This document shows positions 44,697 through 54,631 of a stretch of 64,000 nt of DNA, in pieces (the first letter of the stretch is position 1; each line of letters starts with the position of its first letter). A program made the position numbers and the translations under genes. The notes beneath the pieces are model-generated. The model saw nothing but the letters and a program-made list of their open reading frames with translations. It had not been told where the DNA came from and made no database searches. The DNA comes from Marifrigoribacter sp965178585 (GTDB lineage: Bacteria > Bacteroidota > Bacteroidia > Flavobacteriales > Flavobacteriaceae). The DNA is taken from assembly GCA_965178585.1 (NCBI GenBank), contig OZ238267.1:1302001-1366000 (forward strand), in the 5' to 3' direction.

Positions 44697-45551
44697 ATGA
44701 TTTTAATTGCAGAAAGTGGTTCTACAAAATGTGATTGGGTGTTATTAGACCCTAAAGGGAATGTTGTTTTAAAAACGACTACTTTGGGTTTAAATCCAGC
44801 TGTTTTACCTCAAGAAGAATTACTAGGTATAATTAATTCTAATAAAGATCTAACTCAATTATTTGAAAAAATAACGACACTTGATTTATATGGCGCAGGT
44901 TGTGGAACAGAAATACCTAGAAAAAATTTAGAAGAACTATTAAGCAGCTTGTTTGTAAATGCAAAGGTTTCTGTACAGGAAGATTTAATGGCTGCTGTTT
45001 ATTCTGTCACTACAGAACCAGCATTCGTTTGTATTTTAGGTACTGGATCTAACAGCTGTTTTTTTGATGGGAAAAAGATTCATAATGCTTCGCCTTCACT
45101 GGGTTATATTTTAATGGATGAAGCAAGTGGAAATTATTATGGAAAACAACTAATTAGAGATTATTACTATAACAATATGCCTTGGGAAATTGGTTTAAAG
45201 TTTGAAAATGAATATCAAATCAATTCAGATGATATTAAACTAAATGTTTATAAAAAGCCTAATCCTAACGCTTATTTAGCATCTTTTGCAAAATTTATTT
45301 TTACAACCCAAGATCAAGATTTTTACTTTTATAATTTATTGAATGTTGGGGTTTCAAAATTTATAAAGAATCATATTCTTTGTTATGATAATGCTCAAGA
45401 CCTGCCAATTCATTTTATAGGTTCCATTGCACATTTTTCAGAAGATATTATTAAAGAAAGCTTTAAAAACCATAATTTAGAACTCGGAAAAATAATTCAG
45501 AGACCTATTGATGGTTTAATTGAATATTACAGAAAACATAAACTAGCTTAA
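44697..45551 (+). CDS. BadF/BadG-type sugar kinase (N-acetylglucosamine kinase-like)
   Basis: A 284-residue ASKHA-fold ATPase. The phosphate-1 motif is LIAESGSTKCDWVL, the phosphate-2 loop is CILGTGSNSCFFDGK and the conserved ILMDEASGNYYGKQLIRDYY follows. Flavobacteria commonly have this gene between gap and pgi. Its closest described relatives are N-acetylglucosamine kinases, and the link with pgi would feed GlcNAc-6-phosphate or glucose into glycolysis. Substrate is inferred. It abuts pgi, whose ATG follows the stop with no gap. Confidence 0.84.
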   Translation: MILIAESGSTKCDWVLLDPKGNVVLKTTTLGLNPAVLPQEELLGIINSNKDLTQLFEKITTLDLYGAGCGTEIPRKNLEELLSSLFVNAKVSVQEDLMAAVYSVTTEPAFVCILGTGSNSCFFDGKKIHNASPSLGYILMDEASGNYYGKQLIRDYYYNNMPWEIGLKFENEYQINSDDIKLNVYKKPNPNAYLASFAKFIFTTQDQDFYFYNLLNVGVSKFIKNHILCYDNAQDLPIHFIGSIAHFSEDIIKESFKNHNLELGKIIQRPIDGLIEYYRKHKLA

Positions 45552-47051
45552 ATGAAACTTCCTTCTATCAATCCTATTACAACTGAAGCTTGGAAAAAGT
45601 TGCAGATGCATTTTTCTGAAATGGAAGAGGTTCATATGATGGATATGTTTAGTCAGGATAACGATCGAGTTCAAAAAATGAATATTTCTTGGAATGAGTT
45701 TCAACTAGATTTTTCTAAGAATAGAGTTACAGATAAAACCATAAACTTATTACTTCAATTAGCAGATGAGGTAGGATTAAAAGAAGCAATTCAACTCCAG
45801 TTTGAAGGAGCTAAAATAAATCAAACAGAAGATAGAGAAGTATTACACACAGCTTTGCGTGATTTTGGAAATATGAAGCCTGAAGTTAAAAGATCACTTC
45901 AGAAAATGAAAAAATTTTCCAACTCTGTCATTAAAGGAAAATGGAAGGGATATACAGGAAAAGAAGTTACCGACATTGTTAATATTGGAATTGGAGGAAG
46001 CAACTTGGGTCCTAAGATGGTTACAAATGCTTTAAAATATTATAGCAATGATTTAAAAGTACATTATATTTCTAATGTAGATGGAGATCATGTTTCAGAA
46101 ACTTTAAAAGAGCTAAATAGAGAAACTACGTTATTTATTATTGTTTCTAAAAGTTTTACAACACAAGAAACGATGACTAATGCAAACGCTATTAAAAATT
46201 GGTTTTTGCAAAATGCTACACAATTAGATATCGAAAAACACTTTGTTGCCGTTTCAGCAAATGAAAAAGCAGTAATTGATTTTGGAATTTCAGAACACAA
46301 CATTTTCCCTATGTGGGATTGGGTAGGTGGACGATTTTCACTTTGGAGTGCTGTTGGACTATCTACTTGTTGTGCAATAGGATATGATAATTTTGAGGAG
46401 TTGTTACATGGAGCTTATGAAATGGACCAGCACTTTAAATCTAAAGATTTTTCAGAAAATATACCTGTTCTTTTAGCGATGCTATCCATCTGGTATAATA
46501 ATTTTTTTAAAGCAGAAACGGAAACTGTTATTCCTTACTCACAATATTTGGAGGATTTCTTGCCTTATCTTCAGCAAGCAGTAATGGAAAGTAATGGCAA
46601 AAGTGTAGATAGAAATGGTAAACCAATAGCCTATCAAACTGGAACCATAGTATGGGGAAATGTTGGAGCTAATGCACAACATGCATTTTTTCAATTATTA
46701 CATCAAGGAACAAAATTAGTGCCAGTTGATTTTATTGGGTTTTCAGAATCGTTATATAATAATGAAAAACAACATCAAATTTTAAAAGCCAATTTTTTCT
46801 CTCAATCAGATGCTTTATTACAAGGAACGTATAAGCAACAAGAACAAGATGTTTTTAAGGAATTTAAGGGTAACAAACCTTCCAATACAATCTTGATTAA
46901 AAAATTGACTCCTAAAAATTTAGGGAGCCTAATTGCTTTGTATGAACATAAAATATTTGTACAGGGTATCGTTTGGAATATCTTCAGTTATGATCAATGG
47001 GGCGTGGAATTGGGTAAAAAATTAACGAATCAACTTCTACATAAACTTTAA
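45552..47051 (+). CDS. pgi: Glucose-6-phosphate isomerase
   Basis: A 499-residue enzyme that interconverts glucose 6-phosphate and fructose 6-phosphate. The first signature is VNIGIGGSNLGPKMV, then FIIVSKSFTTQETMTNA and the second signature WDWVGGRFSLWSAVGLS, with the catalytic Glu in VMESNGKSVDRNG. The ATG at 45552 directly follows the upstream stop, so translation is coupled. A long AT-rich hairpin follows the stop. The cluster pfkA-gap-kinase-pgi supplies four steps around the hexose-phosphate node. Confidence 0.96.
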   Translation: MKLPSINPITTEAWKKLQMHFSEMEEVHMMDMFSQDNDRVQKMNISWNEFQLDFSKNRVTDKTINLLLQLADEVGLKEAIQLQFEGAKINQTEDREVLHTALRDFGNMKPEVKRSLQKMKKFSNSVIKGKWKGYTGKEVTDIVNIGIGGSNLGPKMVTNALKYYSNDLKVHYISNVDGDHVSETLKELNRETTLFIIVSKSFTTQETMTNANAIKNWFLQNATQLDIEKHFVAVSANEKAVIDFGISEHNIFPMWDWVGGRFSLWSAVGLSTCCAIGYDNFEELLHGAYEMDQHFKSKDFSENIPVLLAMLSIWYNNFFKAETETVIPYSQYLEDFLPYLQQAVMESNGKSVDRNGKPIAYQTGTIVWGNVGANAQHAFFQLLHQGTKLVPVDFIGFSESLYNNEKQHQILKANFFSQSDALLQGTYKQQEQDVFKEFKGNKPSNTILIKKLTPKNLGSLIALYEHKIFVQGIVWNIFSYDQWGVELGKKLTNQLLHKL

Positions 47052-47058
47052 TACTTTT

Positions 47059-47088
47059 TAGTAATTTTTTATTTCTAAAAAATTACTA
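47059..47088 (+). terminator. AT-rich hairpin after pgi
   Basis: TAGTAATTTTTT (47059-47070), loop ATTTCT, AAAAAATTACTA (47077-47088): a perfect 12-bp stem 8 bp after the pgi stop. There is no T-run after it, so it may be a stabiliser more than a classical terminator. Confidence 0.5.
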
Positions 47089-47133
47089 TCTTAATACCTT
47101 CAATAACTCCCTCTTTTTATAAAAAAAAATTAT

Positions 47134-48675
47134 ATGCTTACAAAAGTATATGGGAGTGCTGTGTTTGGTGTAGACGCAACAACAATTACCGTAGAAGTTA
47201 ATGTAGATAAAGGAATTGGTTATCACTTAGTAGGATTGCCAGATAATGCCATTAGAGAAAGTAATTATCGGATAGCTGCTGCTCTTCAGAATAATGGATA
47301 TAAAATCCCAGGAAAGAAATTAATTCTTAATATGTCTCCAGCAGATATGCGAAAAGAAGGATCGGCTTACGATCTTACTTTAGCTATGGGAATTCTTATT
47401 GCTACTGGTCAAATTGAAGAAAAACATCCATTGAAAGACTATATTATTATGGGCGAACTATCATTAGATGGATCTTTGCAGCCTATACGTGGGGCTTTAC
47501 CTATAGCTATTAAAGCCCAAGAAGAAGGGTTTAAAGGATTTATTCTTCCGGAAAACAATGCTAAAGAAGCAGCTATCGTAGAGGGATTAGAAGTATATGG
47601 TGTTAAAAACATAAAAGAAGTGATCGACTTTTTTAATGAAGAAGCTCCTTTAGATAAAACCATAGTAGATATAGAAGCAGAATTTTATAATCAATTGGAG
47701 GAATCAGATTTTGATTTTGCAGATGTTAAAGGACAAGAATCTATAAAGCGTTGTATGGAAATTGCTGCTGCAGGAGGTCATAATATTATTTTGATTGGCC
47801 CTCCAGGATCTGGAAAAACAATGCTAGCTAAACGGTTACCTAGTATTTTACCTCCATTAACCATAAGTGAAGCCTTGGAAACAACAAAGATACATAGTGT
47901 TGCTGGTAGAACTATGAAAAAAGATGGTATTATGAGTTCCAGACCATTTAGAAGCCCACATCACACAATTTCGGATGTTGCTCTTGTCGGCGGTGGGGCA
48001 TACCCTCAACCAGGGGAGATATCCTTATCTCATAATGGAGTTTTGTTTTTAGATGAATTACCCGAATTTAAAAGAGGTGTGTTGGAAGTTATGAGACAAC
48101 CTCTAGAGGACAGAGAAGTAACAATTTCAAGAGCAAAATTTACAGTAACATATCCATCAAGCTTTATGCTAGTAGCAAGTATGAATCCAAGCCCGAGTGG
48201 TTTTTTTAACGATCCCGATGCTCCTGTTACCTCATCACCAGCCGAAATGCAACGATATTTAGGGAAAATTTCTGGCCCTTTACTTGATAGAATAGACATC
48301 CATATTGAAGTGACTCCAGTACCCTTTGAGAAACTAAGTGAAGAACGAAGAGGAGAGTTAAGTAGTATTATAAGAGAACGTGTTACAAAGGCTAGAAAGA
48401 TTCAATCTGAACGTTTTATAAACTTAGAAAATGTTCATTATAACGCACAAATGGGGGTTAAACAAATAAGAACCTATTGTAAATTAGACGCTGATTCTTT
48501 ACAGATGCTTAAAAGTGCAATGGAAAAATTAAATCTTTCCGCTAGGGCTTATGATCGAATTTTGAAAGTAGCTAGAACCATTGCAGATTTAGAATCTTCA
48601 GAAAACATTACTGGTTTTCATATTTCTGAAGCTATTCAATATCGAAGCTTAGATCGTGATGGTTGGTTGGGATAA
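47134..48675 (+). CDS. comM: YifB/ComM-family Mg-chelatase-like AAA+ ATPase
   Basis: A 513-residue hexameric helicase related to ComM, which promotes branch migration during natural transformation. An N-terminal Lon-protease-like domain (about 1-170, LVGLPDNAIRESNYRIAAAL) precedes the AAA+ core with Walker A GPPGSGKTMLAKR and the family's RSPHHTISDVALVGGGAYPQ, and a C-terminal Mg-chelatase region. The catalytic serine of Lon is not evident, as usual for the family. Its presence suggests that natural transformation is possible in this organism, but does not prove it. Confidence 0.94.
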   Translation: MLTKVYGSAVFGVDATTITVEVNVDKGIGYHLVGLPDNAIRESNYRIAAALQNNGYKIPGKKLILNMSPADMRKEGSAYDLTLAMGILIATGQIEEKHPLKDYIIMGELSLDGSLQPIRGALPIAIKAQEEGFKGFILPENNAKEAAIVEGLEVYGVKNIKEVIDFFNEEAPLDKTIVDIEAEFYNQLEESDFDFADVKGQESIKRCMEIAAAGGHNIILIGPPGSGKTMLAKRLPSILPPLTISEALETTKIHSVAGRTMKKDGIMSSRPFRSPHHTISDVALVGGGAYPQPGEISLSHNGVLFLDELPEFKRGVLEVMRQPLEDREVTISRAKFTVTYPSSFMLVASMNPSPSGFFNDPDAPVTSSPAEMQRYLGKISGPLLDRIDIHIEVTPVPFEKLSEERRGELSSIIRERVTKARKIQSERFINLENVHYNAQMGVKQIRTYCKLDADSLQMLKSAMEKLNLSARAYDRILKVARTIADLESSENITGFHISEAIQYRSLDRDGWLG

Positions 48676-48695
48676 ATTAAAAATAAATCTTTGTT

Positions 48696-49889
48696 TTATT
48701 CTTTTATAAATTTATAAACACCAGATTGATTGTTTGAAATCACTTTTAAAACATAGTAACCACTTTGTAATTTTGAAACATCAACTTTTAAATTTACATT
48801 ACTTCCAGAGTCTTTAATAACCAACTGACCTACCATCGAATAGATTTCAATCGATTCAATAGTTTTTGATGCATTTAAATTAATCGTATTGTTTGAAGGA
48901 TTTGGATAAAAACTAAATCCATCAATACTATTTTCATTTATAGTTAAAACTTCATCTCTATCATAAGCACTACCCCAACCAAATTGTTGAACAGTTCCAG
49001 GTTGTATAGTACCAACTAGTGATGAATTTCCTGTTACTGGATCAATATAGCGCATTTCTGAATCTCCTACAGCAGGATTATAAGCTAGACTAACAACTTT
49101 ATCACTATATTGATCATAGCATAGTCCTTGCCCAAAATTTGCGTCATAACCTAAAGGAGCAATCATTGAAACTACACCTGTTTCTTTATCACAAGAATAT
49201 GTGTGATCATCATCAATATCTATAAGAATTAGTCTATCAGCTTCATCACAGGCTAATGAGATTGGAAGCACAAGACCATTATTATCTCCAATAGTTGTTG
49301 CAGTTAAATTATTTGGGTCAATTGCTAATAAAAAACTTTCATCAACACCATTTGTACTAATACCGTATAGTTCTGAAGTAGGACCGGGTAATACTTCAAT
49401 ACCTGTAATTGAATGACCAGGAGGTATACCATCAATTAAACCTAAATTTGTAATGTTTCCAGGATTGTTTCCAGGGTCTCTTCTCCAAGCATTTCCATCA
49501 TCATCAATTACTAATACTCGAGGTAAACCTATACCTCTTAAATTGGCTCCAGCCCCAGGAAAAGCGGTCATAGGGGAAGCGGCAAGTATTTCTACTGCAC
49601 TTAAATTATTTGGGTTTATATCGGTAACATTAATTGGAGTTGCAACAGATTCAGAAGAAGAATACCTTATATTAACAACTGATTTTACTTCTTCTTTAAA
49701 AATATTAGTTTCTGTATAATGATTTTTTATGATTTGTAATTCTTCTAAGGTAAAAACATCGGTGACACTTCCCATATGATTTTCAGAAAGAACTTCAAAA
49801 AGCTCATGTATTGATCGCTCATTCTGTGAGGTTATAATTCCAGAAATACAAAAGATTATAAATAATAGTATTCTTTTAATAGTTTTCAT
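48696..49889 (-). CDS. T9SS-sorted secreted protein with propeller-like repeats
   Basis: A 397-residue secreted protein: signal peptide (about 1-21, ending TSQ), a linker, a region of repeated beta-blade-like segments (about 95-300: LPRVLVIDDDGNAWR, SELYGISTNGVDESFLLAID, GQGLCYDQYSDKVVSLAYNP) that resembles DUF4394-type propellers, and a C-terminal type A T9SS sorting domain (YPNPSNNTINLNASK … YSMVGQLVIKDSG). Function unknown; extracellular location is well supported. It is convergent with comM and divergent from the hybrid kinase gene. Confidence 0.85.
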   Translation of the reverse strand: MKTIKRILLFIIFCISGIITSQNERSIHELFEVLSENHMGSVTDVFTLEELQIIKNHYTETNIFKEEVKSVVNIRYSSSESVATPINVTDINPNNLSAVEILAASPMTAFPGAGANLRGIGLPRVLVIDDDGNAWRRDPGNNPGNITNLGLIDGIPPGHSITGIEVLPGPTSELYGISTNGVDESFLLAIDPNNLTATTIGDNNGLVLPISLACDEADRLILIDIDDDHTYSCDKETGVVSMIAPLGYDANFGQGLCYDQYSDKVVSLAYNPAVGDSEMRYIDPVTGNSSLVGTIQPGTVQQFGWGSAYDRDEVLTINENSIDGFSFYPNPSNNTINLNASKTIESIEIYSMVGQLVIKDSGSNVNLKVDVSKLQSGYYVLKVISNNQSGVYKFIKE

Positions 49890-50206
49890 AATGCAGAATT
49901 TAATATGTTAGTATTGAGTAATTTACAAAAATTAAATTAATCAATTTTTTTAAGTTGACAATTCTGTTATAGTTTATCATATGCGACAATTTTAAAAAAA
50001 ATAGTTGTTTTATAATTTTTTAAGCTGATATAAGGCTTCAGAATAATATTCAAAAGATGTGATTTGTAAAATAATGTAATACAGATGTTTAGGAATTAAT
50101 AATAAATCAATAAAATATCTTTACTTGTTGATTGTGAGTATATTCCGACTTGTTAGATTTATTCTAATAATTTCTTTACTTTCATAAGCACTAACCCAAT
50201 TAAATA
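49890..50206. promoter_or_regulatory. 317-bp AT-rich intergenic region between divergent genes
   Basis: No gene is present. It must hold the promoters of the secreted protein gene (leftward) and the hybrid kinase gene (rightward). I found no exact TAnnTTTG box; the nearest are one-mismatch forms such as TATCTTTA around 50118 on the plus strand. No long repeat was seen. Confidence 0.4.
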
Positions 50207-53041
50207 ATGAAATATTATTCCATTTTAATATTCACTGTATTATTATTCAATACTAGTTTCGCTCAAAAAAAAGCAGATTCTTTGAGAGAAATTTGGAATA
50301 ATGAAAATTGTGATGTAGTCAATAGATTGCGAGCAATAGATATTCTAATAGATGATTTTTATCTTGGCTCAAAGACAGATAGTGCTCTTGTTTTAGCAAA
50401 TAAAATGCTCATTTATGCTGAACAAAAGAAAAACTTAAAGTATGAAATTGAAGCACATACATTAATAGGAGAAATCTATTTTGAAAAAGAGGATAATAAT
50501 CAAGCTTATGAAAACTTCAACAAAGGTTTAGAAATTGCCAAGACTATTGAAGACAGCATGATTTATGCTAGAAAATCACTTTATTTGGGGTCATTATATT
50601 ATGATTATGAAGATTATCCAAATGCATTTAAAGCATTACAAAAATCTCAGGAAATTTGCAGAATTATAGGAGATAGTTTAAACGAAGGCTGGAGTATTGC
50701 TTATCAAGGTTTTATTTTTAGAAATCTAGGGGATTTAGAGCAGGCTGAAAAATTTCATCTTGAGCACTTACAGCATAGTATAAAGTATGGGATAAAAAGG
50801 AGTATTTCTGGTGCTAACGGTAATTTAGGTGGTATTTATAGTGATATGGGAAATATACCTAAGTCCATAAAACATTGGAAGGAAGGTATAAAGTTATCAA
50901 AAGAATTAGGTCTAGAAGCCTATGCTTCTATAGGTACATCTGCATTGATTCAAATATATATTAATAAAAAACAATTTGATGATGCTATTAAGTATTTAAG
51001 CGAATATAAAACAGTAACACAAAATTTTGAATCGCCTCAGTATGAGTTAAAAATTCAAAATTACCAATGTCAAATTGATATTGGTTTAGGAAACTATAAT
51101 AAAGCTTTAGATGAATGCACAATTTGTTTAGAGAATTGCGAAAAGTATGATTGGGAAGTTAGTTCGCAGCTTTTAAAAAGTTTATATGAAGTAAATAAAA
51201 AGTTAAACAGGCATCAAGAGGCACTTGGTTTTTTTGAGCAATATCAAGAATTGATAGATGATGAAAAGGAAAATGAAGCAAGAGCAGAAATTCAAAATAT
51301 TGTTTTTAATAATCAATTAGTTGCAGATAGTTTGACTCAAGTTCAAGAAAAATTATTATTGAATAATGAATATAAAGATGGGTTACGTAAAAAGAATAGA
51401 GAAAAGAATGTCTTTTTAATTATTGGTTTATTAGTTTTAATTTTTGCAGTTGGTTTATACAGTAGACTTAGATATGTTCGTAAGTCAAAAGCTATATTGA
51501 ACGTTGAAAAGAATCGTGCAGAAAAAAGTGAACAAATAAAACAAGATTTTTTAGCTAATATGAGTCATGAAATCAGAACTCCTATGAATGCCGTATTAGG
51601 TATGGCAAATTTGGTTTTAGATATGCCTTTAGGTGATAAACAGCGGTATTATTTAAATGGAATTAAAAAATCTGGCGACAACCTTTTACATATAATCAAT
51701 GATATTTTAGATTTATCTAAGTTAGATGCTGGTAAATTGGAATTTGATCATATTGATTTTTCTATTAGAGATTCTGTAGAACAAGTAAAACAAATGTTAC
51801 TGCATAAAGCAAACGAAAAAGATTTAGAATTATTAACTCTTATCGACCCTGAAGTGGACGATATAGTTATTGGAGATCCTATGCGATTAAATCAAGTATT
51901 GATTAATTTAATAGGAAATGCCATTAAGTTTACTTTAAAAGGAAGTGTAACTTTAGAAGTTAATAAAGTAAGTAAGGGAGTTCAGTTTAGTGTAATCGAT
52001 ACAGGTATTGGAATTCCAAAAGATAAATTACAAGCTGTATTTGAGAGCTTTACACAAGCAAATACATCAGATACTAGAAAATATGGAGGTACGGGATTGG
52101 GACTTAGTATTTCGCAGCAATTAGTACAAATGATGGATAGTACTATCGAAATTGATAGTAAAGAAGACTATGGTAGTACCTTTTCTTTTGTGATTAATTT
52201 TGAAGAAGGCTCAATTGAAAACCTAAATGAACGTATCTCAAAAGATGAAAGAGTTGATGGAAGCATTTTAAACGGATTAAAAGTTTTATTAGTAGATGAT
52301 AATGAATATAATATTATTGTTGCTAGGGATACTCTTAAATCGAAAGCAAACCTTGAAATAATAGAAGCTTATGACGGACTTCAAGCAGTGGATTTTGTAA
52401 AGAAAAACGATTTTGATGTTATTTTAATGGACGTGCAAATGCCCGTAATGAACGGTTTTGATGCTACTCAATATATTCGAAATAACTTTGAAAACCCTAA
52501 AAAAGATATTCCAATTATTGCTTTAACCGCAAGTGTCCTAAGAACAGATCTTGATAAGTGTATTGATGCTGGAATGAATTCATACATACCAAAACCTTTT
52601 AAAGCTTATCAATTAATTGGTGAAATTGCTGAGGTATTAAATATCCCTATGAGGAAGATTAAGGTAGTTCAGAAAATAAAAGAAAAACCAAATAGTAATG
52701 AAATTACTGATTTAACTTACTTAAAAAACTTCTCTGAAGGAGATAAGGATCGAATAAAAAAATATATAGATATGTTTTTAAAATCGGCTCCACAAGTAGT
52801 TGAAAAGATTAAAGTAGCTTTAAAACAAAACGATTTTGAAGTGATTGCAAACCATGTTCATGGTTTTAAAACTAAATGTATGATGATGGGTATGTCAGAA
52901 ACAAAAGATTTAGCTAATTCAATTGAATTGTTATGTAGAGAAAACCCAAATGAAAGACTAATAAAAGATAAATTATTATTAAGTGAAATAGAAAAGGCTA
53001 ATAATGAATTAAGAAATTACATTAAAAAAGAGTATATTTAA
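50207..53041 (+). CDS. TPR-containing hybrid sensor histidine kinase/response regulator with HPt domain
   Basis: A 944-residue membrane phosphorelay protein. In order: signal peptide (1-19, NTSFAQ), periplasmic tetratricopeptide repeats (about 55-370), one membrane segment (about 403-423, NVFLIIGLLVLIFAVGLYSR), HisKA with the phospho-histidine H454 (NMSHEIRTPMNAVLG), HATPase (DTGIGIPKDKL, KYGGTGLGLSIS), a receiver domain (about 692-815; phospho-acceptor D742 in VILMDVQMPVMNG) and a C-terminal HPt domain (H885 in HVHGFKTKCMMMG). All relay residues are present. The partner is the receiver protein 19 bp downstream. The signal sensed is unknown. Confidence 0.95.
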   Translation: MKYYSILIFTVLLFNTSFAQKKADSLREIWNNENCDVVNRLRAIDILIDDFYLGSKTDSALVLANKMLIYAEQKKNLKYEIEAHTLIGEIYFEKEDNNQAYENFNKGLEIAKTIEDSMIYARKSLYLGSLYYDYEDYPNAFKALQKSQEICRIIGDSLNEGWSIAYQGFIFRNLGDLEQAEKFHLEHLQHSIKYGIKRSISGANGNLGGIYSDMGNIPKSIKHWKEGIKLSKELGLEAYASIGTSALIQIYINKKQFDDAIKYLSEYKTVTQNFESPQYELKIQNYQCQIDIGLGNYNKALDECTICLENCEKYDWEVSSQLLKSLYEVNKKLNRHQEALGFFEQYQELIDDEKENEARAEIQNIVFNNQLVADSLTQVQEKLLLNNEYKDGLRKKNREKNVFLIIGLLVLIFAVGLYSRLRYVRKSKAILNVEKNRAEKSEQIKQDFLANMSHEIRTPMNAVLGMANLVLDMPLGDKQRYYLNGIKKSGDNLLHIINDILDLSKLDAGKLEFDHIDFSIRDSVEQVKQMLLHKANEKDLELLTLIDPEVDDIVIGDPMRLNQVLINLIGNAIKFTLKGSVTLEVNKVSKGVQFSVIDTGIGIPKDKLQAVFESFTQANTSDTRKYGGTGLGLSISQQLVQMMDSTIEIDSKEDYGSTFSFVINFEEGSIENLNERISKDERVDGSILNGLKVLLVDDNEYNIIVARDTLKSKANLEIIEAYDGLQAVDFVKKNDFDVILMDVQMPVMNGFDATQYIRNNFENPKKDIPIIALTASVLRTDLDKCIDAGMNSYIPKPFKAYQLIGEIAEVLNIPMRKIKVVQKIKEKPNSNEITDLTYLKNFSEGDKDRIKKYIDMFLKSAPQVVEKIKVALKQNDFEVIANHVHGFKTKCMMMGMSETKDLANSIELLCRENPNERLIKDKLLLSEIEKANNELRNYIKKEYI

Positions 53042-53060
53042 CCAACTAAATAACTAAATA

Positions 53061-53435
53061 ATGAAACTTGGAGCACCTAAAAAAATATTTATAGTTGATG
53101 ATGATGAAATGTTAACGGAGGCATTATCAGATTATTTAACTAGAGATGTAAATCATAACATTAGTATTTTTCATACTGGAGAGGAATTGTTAAAACATGT
53201 TTTTGAGAAACCAGATGTTATCATTTTGGATTTTTATTTAAACACAGTAAATAAAGATGCTGCAAACGGATTAGAAGTTTTAGAAGCTATACAAGATCAT
53301 ATTCAAGAGACTAGAGTAATTATGCTATCAAGTCAAGAAAGTTATGTGACAGCTACTAAAACTATACAAAAAGGAGCTTTGCAGTACATTATTAAGGGTG
53401 AAGATGCTTTTGAGAAAATAGCAGCGGCGATATAG
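53061..53435 (+). CDS. Single-domain response regulator (receiver)
   Basis: A 124-residue receiver domain without an output domain. The acidic pocket is FIVDDDE, the phospho-acceptor is the Asp in VIILDFYL and the conserved Lys is in LQYIIKGED. It is 19 bp after the hybrid kinase, so it probably takes phosphate from that protein's HPt domain. Its C-terminus ends in AAAI just after the receiver fold, so it must act by binding another protein. The gene is convergent with the PLP enzyme gene (3 bp between stops). Confidence 0.9.
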   Translation: MKLGAPKKIFIVDDDEMLTEALSDYLTRDVNHNISIFHTGEELLKHVFEKPDVIILDFYLNTVNKDAANGLEVLEAIQDHIQETRVIMLSSQESYVTATKTIQKGALQYIIKGEDAFEKIAAAI

Positions 53436-53438
53436 TTT

Positions 53439-54620
53439 TTAAATATCAGAAAGGCATTTATTTAAATCTTCAATTAGATCTTCTGAAGATTCTAACCCAA
53501 TAGAAATTCTCATATCTCCTAATTTGATTCCCATATCATCAAATTGTTCATTGGTTAATTCTTTTAAGTAGCTTATAGCAGGAGCATAGATCAAGCTTTC
53601 ATGACCTCCCCAACTTACTCCAATTTGGAACAATGTTAGGTTGTTAAAAAAATGTTTTATTTTTTTAAGGTCATTGGTTTTTAATTGAAAACTCATCAGG
53701 CTACTATAACCTGACATTTGTTTTTTTCCTAATTCGTATTGCGGAAAATTTTTTAATCCAGGATAATTTACTTTTTCAATTTTAGGATGATTTTCTAAAA
53801 ATTGAGCGATAACTAAAGCACTTTTCTGGTGTTGATCCATTCTAATTTTTAAAGTCCTTAAGCTTCTTAATAATAACCAGGATTCAAAGGGTGCAATTTT
53901 GGCTCCTAATAGTTCAAATTCTTTAGTAAATAAATTATTGATTTCATTTCCAGAACCTATTACAACACCAGCAACTACATCGCTATGTCCACAAATATAT
54001 TTAGAACAGGAATGTATTTCAAGATCAACTCCCATTGCCAAAGGTTTTTGAAATAATGGAGATGCCCAGGTATTATCAATAACCGTTTTTATTCCTTTAG
54101 ATTTTGCAAGTTTCGTAACCGCTTCAATATCCTGCAAGCTGAATATAACTGAAGAAGGGCTCTCTAAAAAAATAAGAGAAGTATTAGGTTGTATTGCGTT
54201 TTCAAATTCAGAAATATCATTTCCAGAGATGTAGGTGATTTGAATTTCAAACTTTTGTTTAAAATAATTCTGAAGCAAATTGTTGGTAGGACCGTAAATG
54301 TTTTTTATAGTAATAATATGACTTCCATTTTTAACACTAGATAATATTGCAGCGCTTATGGCACCCATCCCTGAAGCAAATAATTTAGCAGATTCACCAC
54401 CAGAAATTTGAGCTATTTTATCTTCAACAATTCTAACAGAAGGGTTGTTTCCTCTAGAATAAATAAAATTATTAATTCTGTCATCAAAAGCTTGATCGAT
54501 GTCTTCCCAGCTATTCATAGTAAATAATGAATTCTGATAAATTGGAGGGACTACAGCGCCTTTGCTATGAGCCTTTTTTCCATCGTGAGCTAAATAGGTT
54601 TCAACGTTTAATTTTTTCAT
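53439..54620 (-). CDS. Trans-sulfuration PLP enzyme, cystathionine gamma-synthase/beta-lyase type
   Basis: A 393-residue PLP enzyme of the Cys/Met family. It has IYSRGNNPSVRIVEDKIAQI and FASGMGAISAAILSSV for cofactor binding, and K207 in HSCSKYICGHSDVVAG is the Schiff-base lysine; SKYICGHSD is typical of cystathionine beta-lyases (MetC). It probably cleaves cystathionine to homocysteine or related sulfur compounds. It lies 11 bp after an NhaC-type transporter gene, with which it should be co-transcribed, so the transporter may supply its substrate or export its product. Confidence 0.86.
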   Translation of the reverse strand: MKKLNVETYLAHDGKKAHSKGAVVPPIYQNSLFTMNSWEDIDQAFDDRINNFIYSRGNNPSVRIVEDKIAQISGGESAKLFASGMGAISAAILSSVKNGSHIITIKNIYGPTNNLLQNYFKQKFEIQITYISGNDISEFENAIQPNTSLIFLESPSSVIFSLQDIEAVTKLAKSKGIKTVIDNTWASPLFQKPLAMGVDLEIHSCSKYICGHSDVVAGVVIGSGNEINNLFTKEFELLGAKIAPFESWLLLRSLRTLKIRMDQHQKSALVIAQFLENHPKIEKVNYPGLKNFPQYELGKKQMSGYSSLMSFQLKTNDLKKIKHFFNNLTLFQIGVSWGGHESLIYAPAISYLKELTNEQFDDMGIKLGDMRISIGLESSEDLIEDLNKCLSDI

Positions 54621-54631
54621 AGTAAAAAAAA

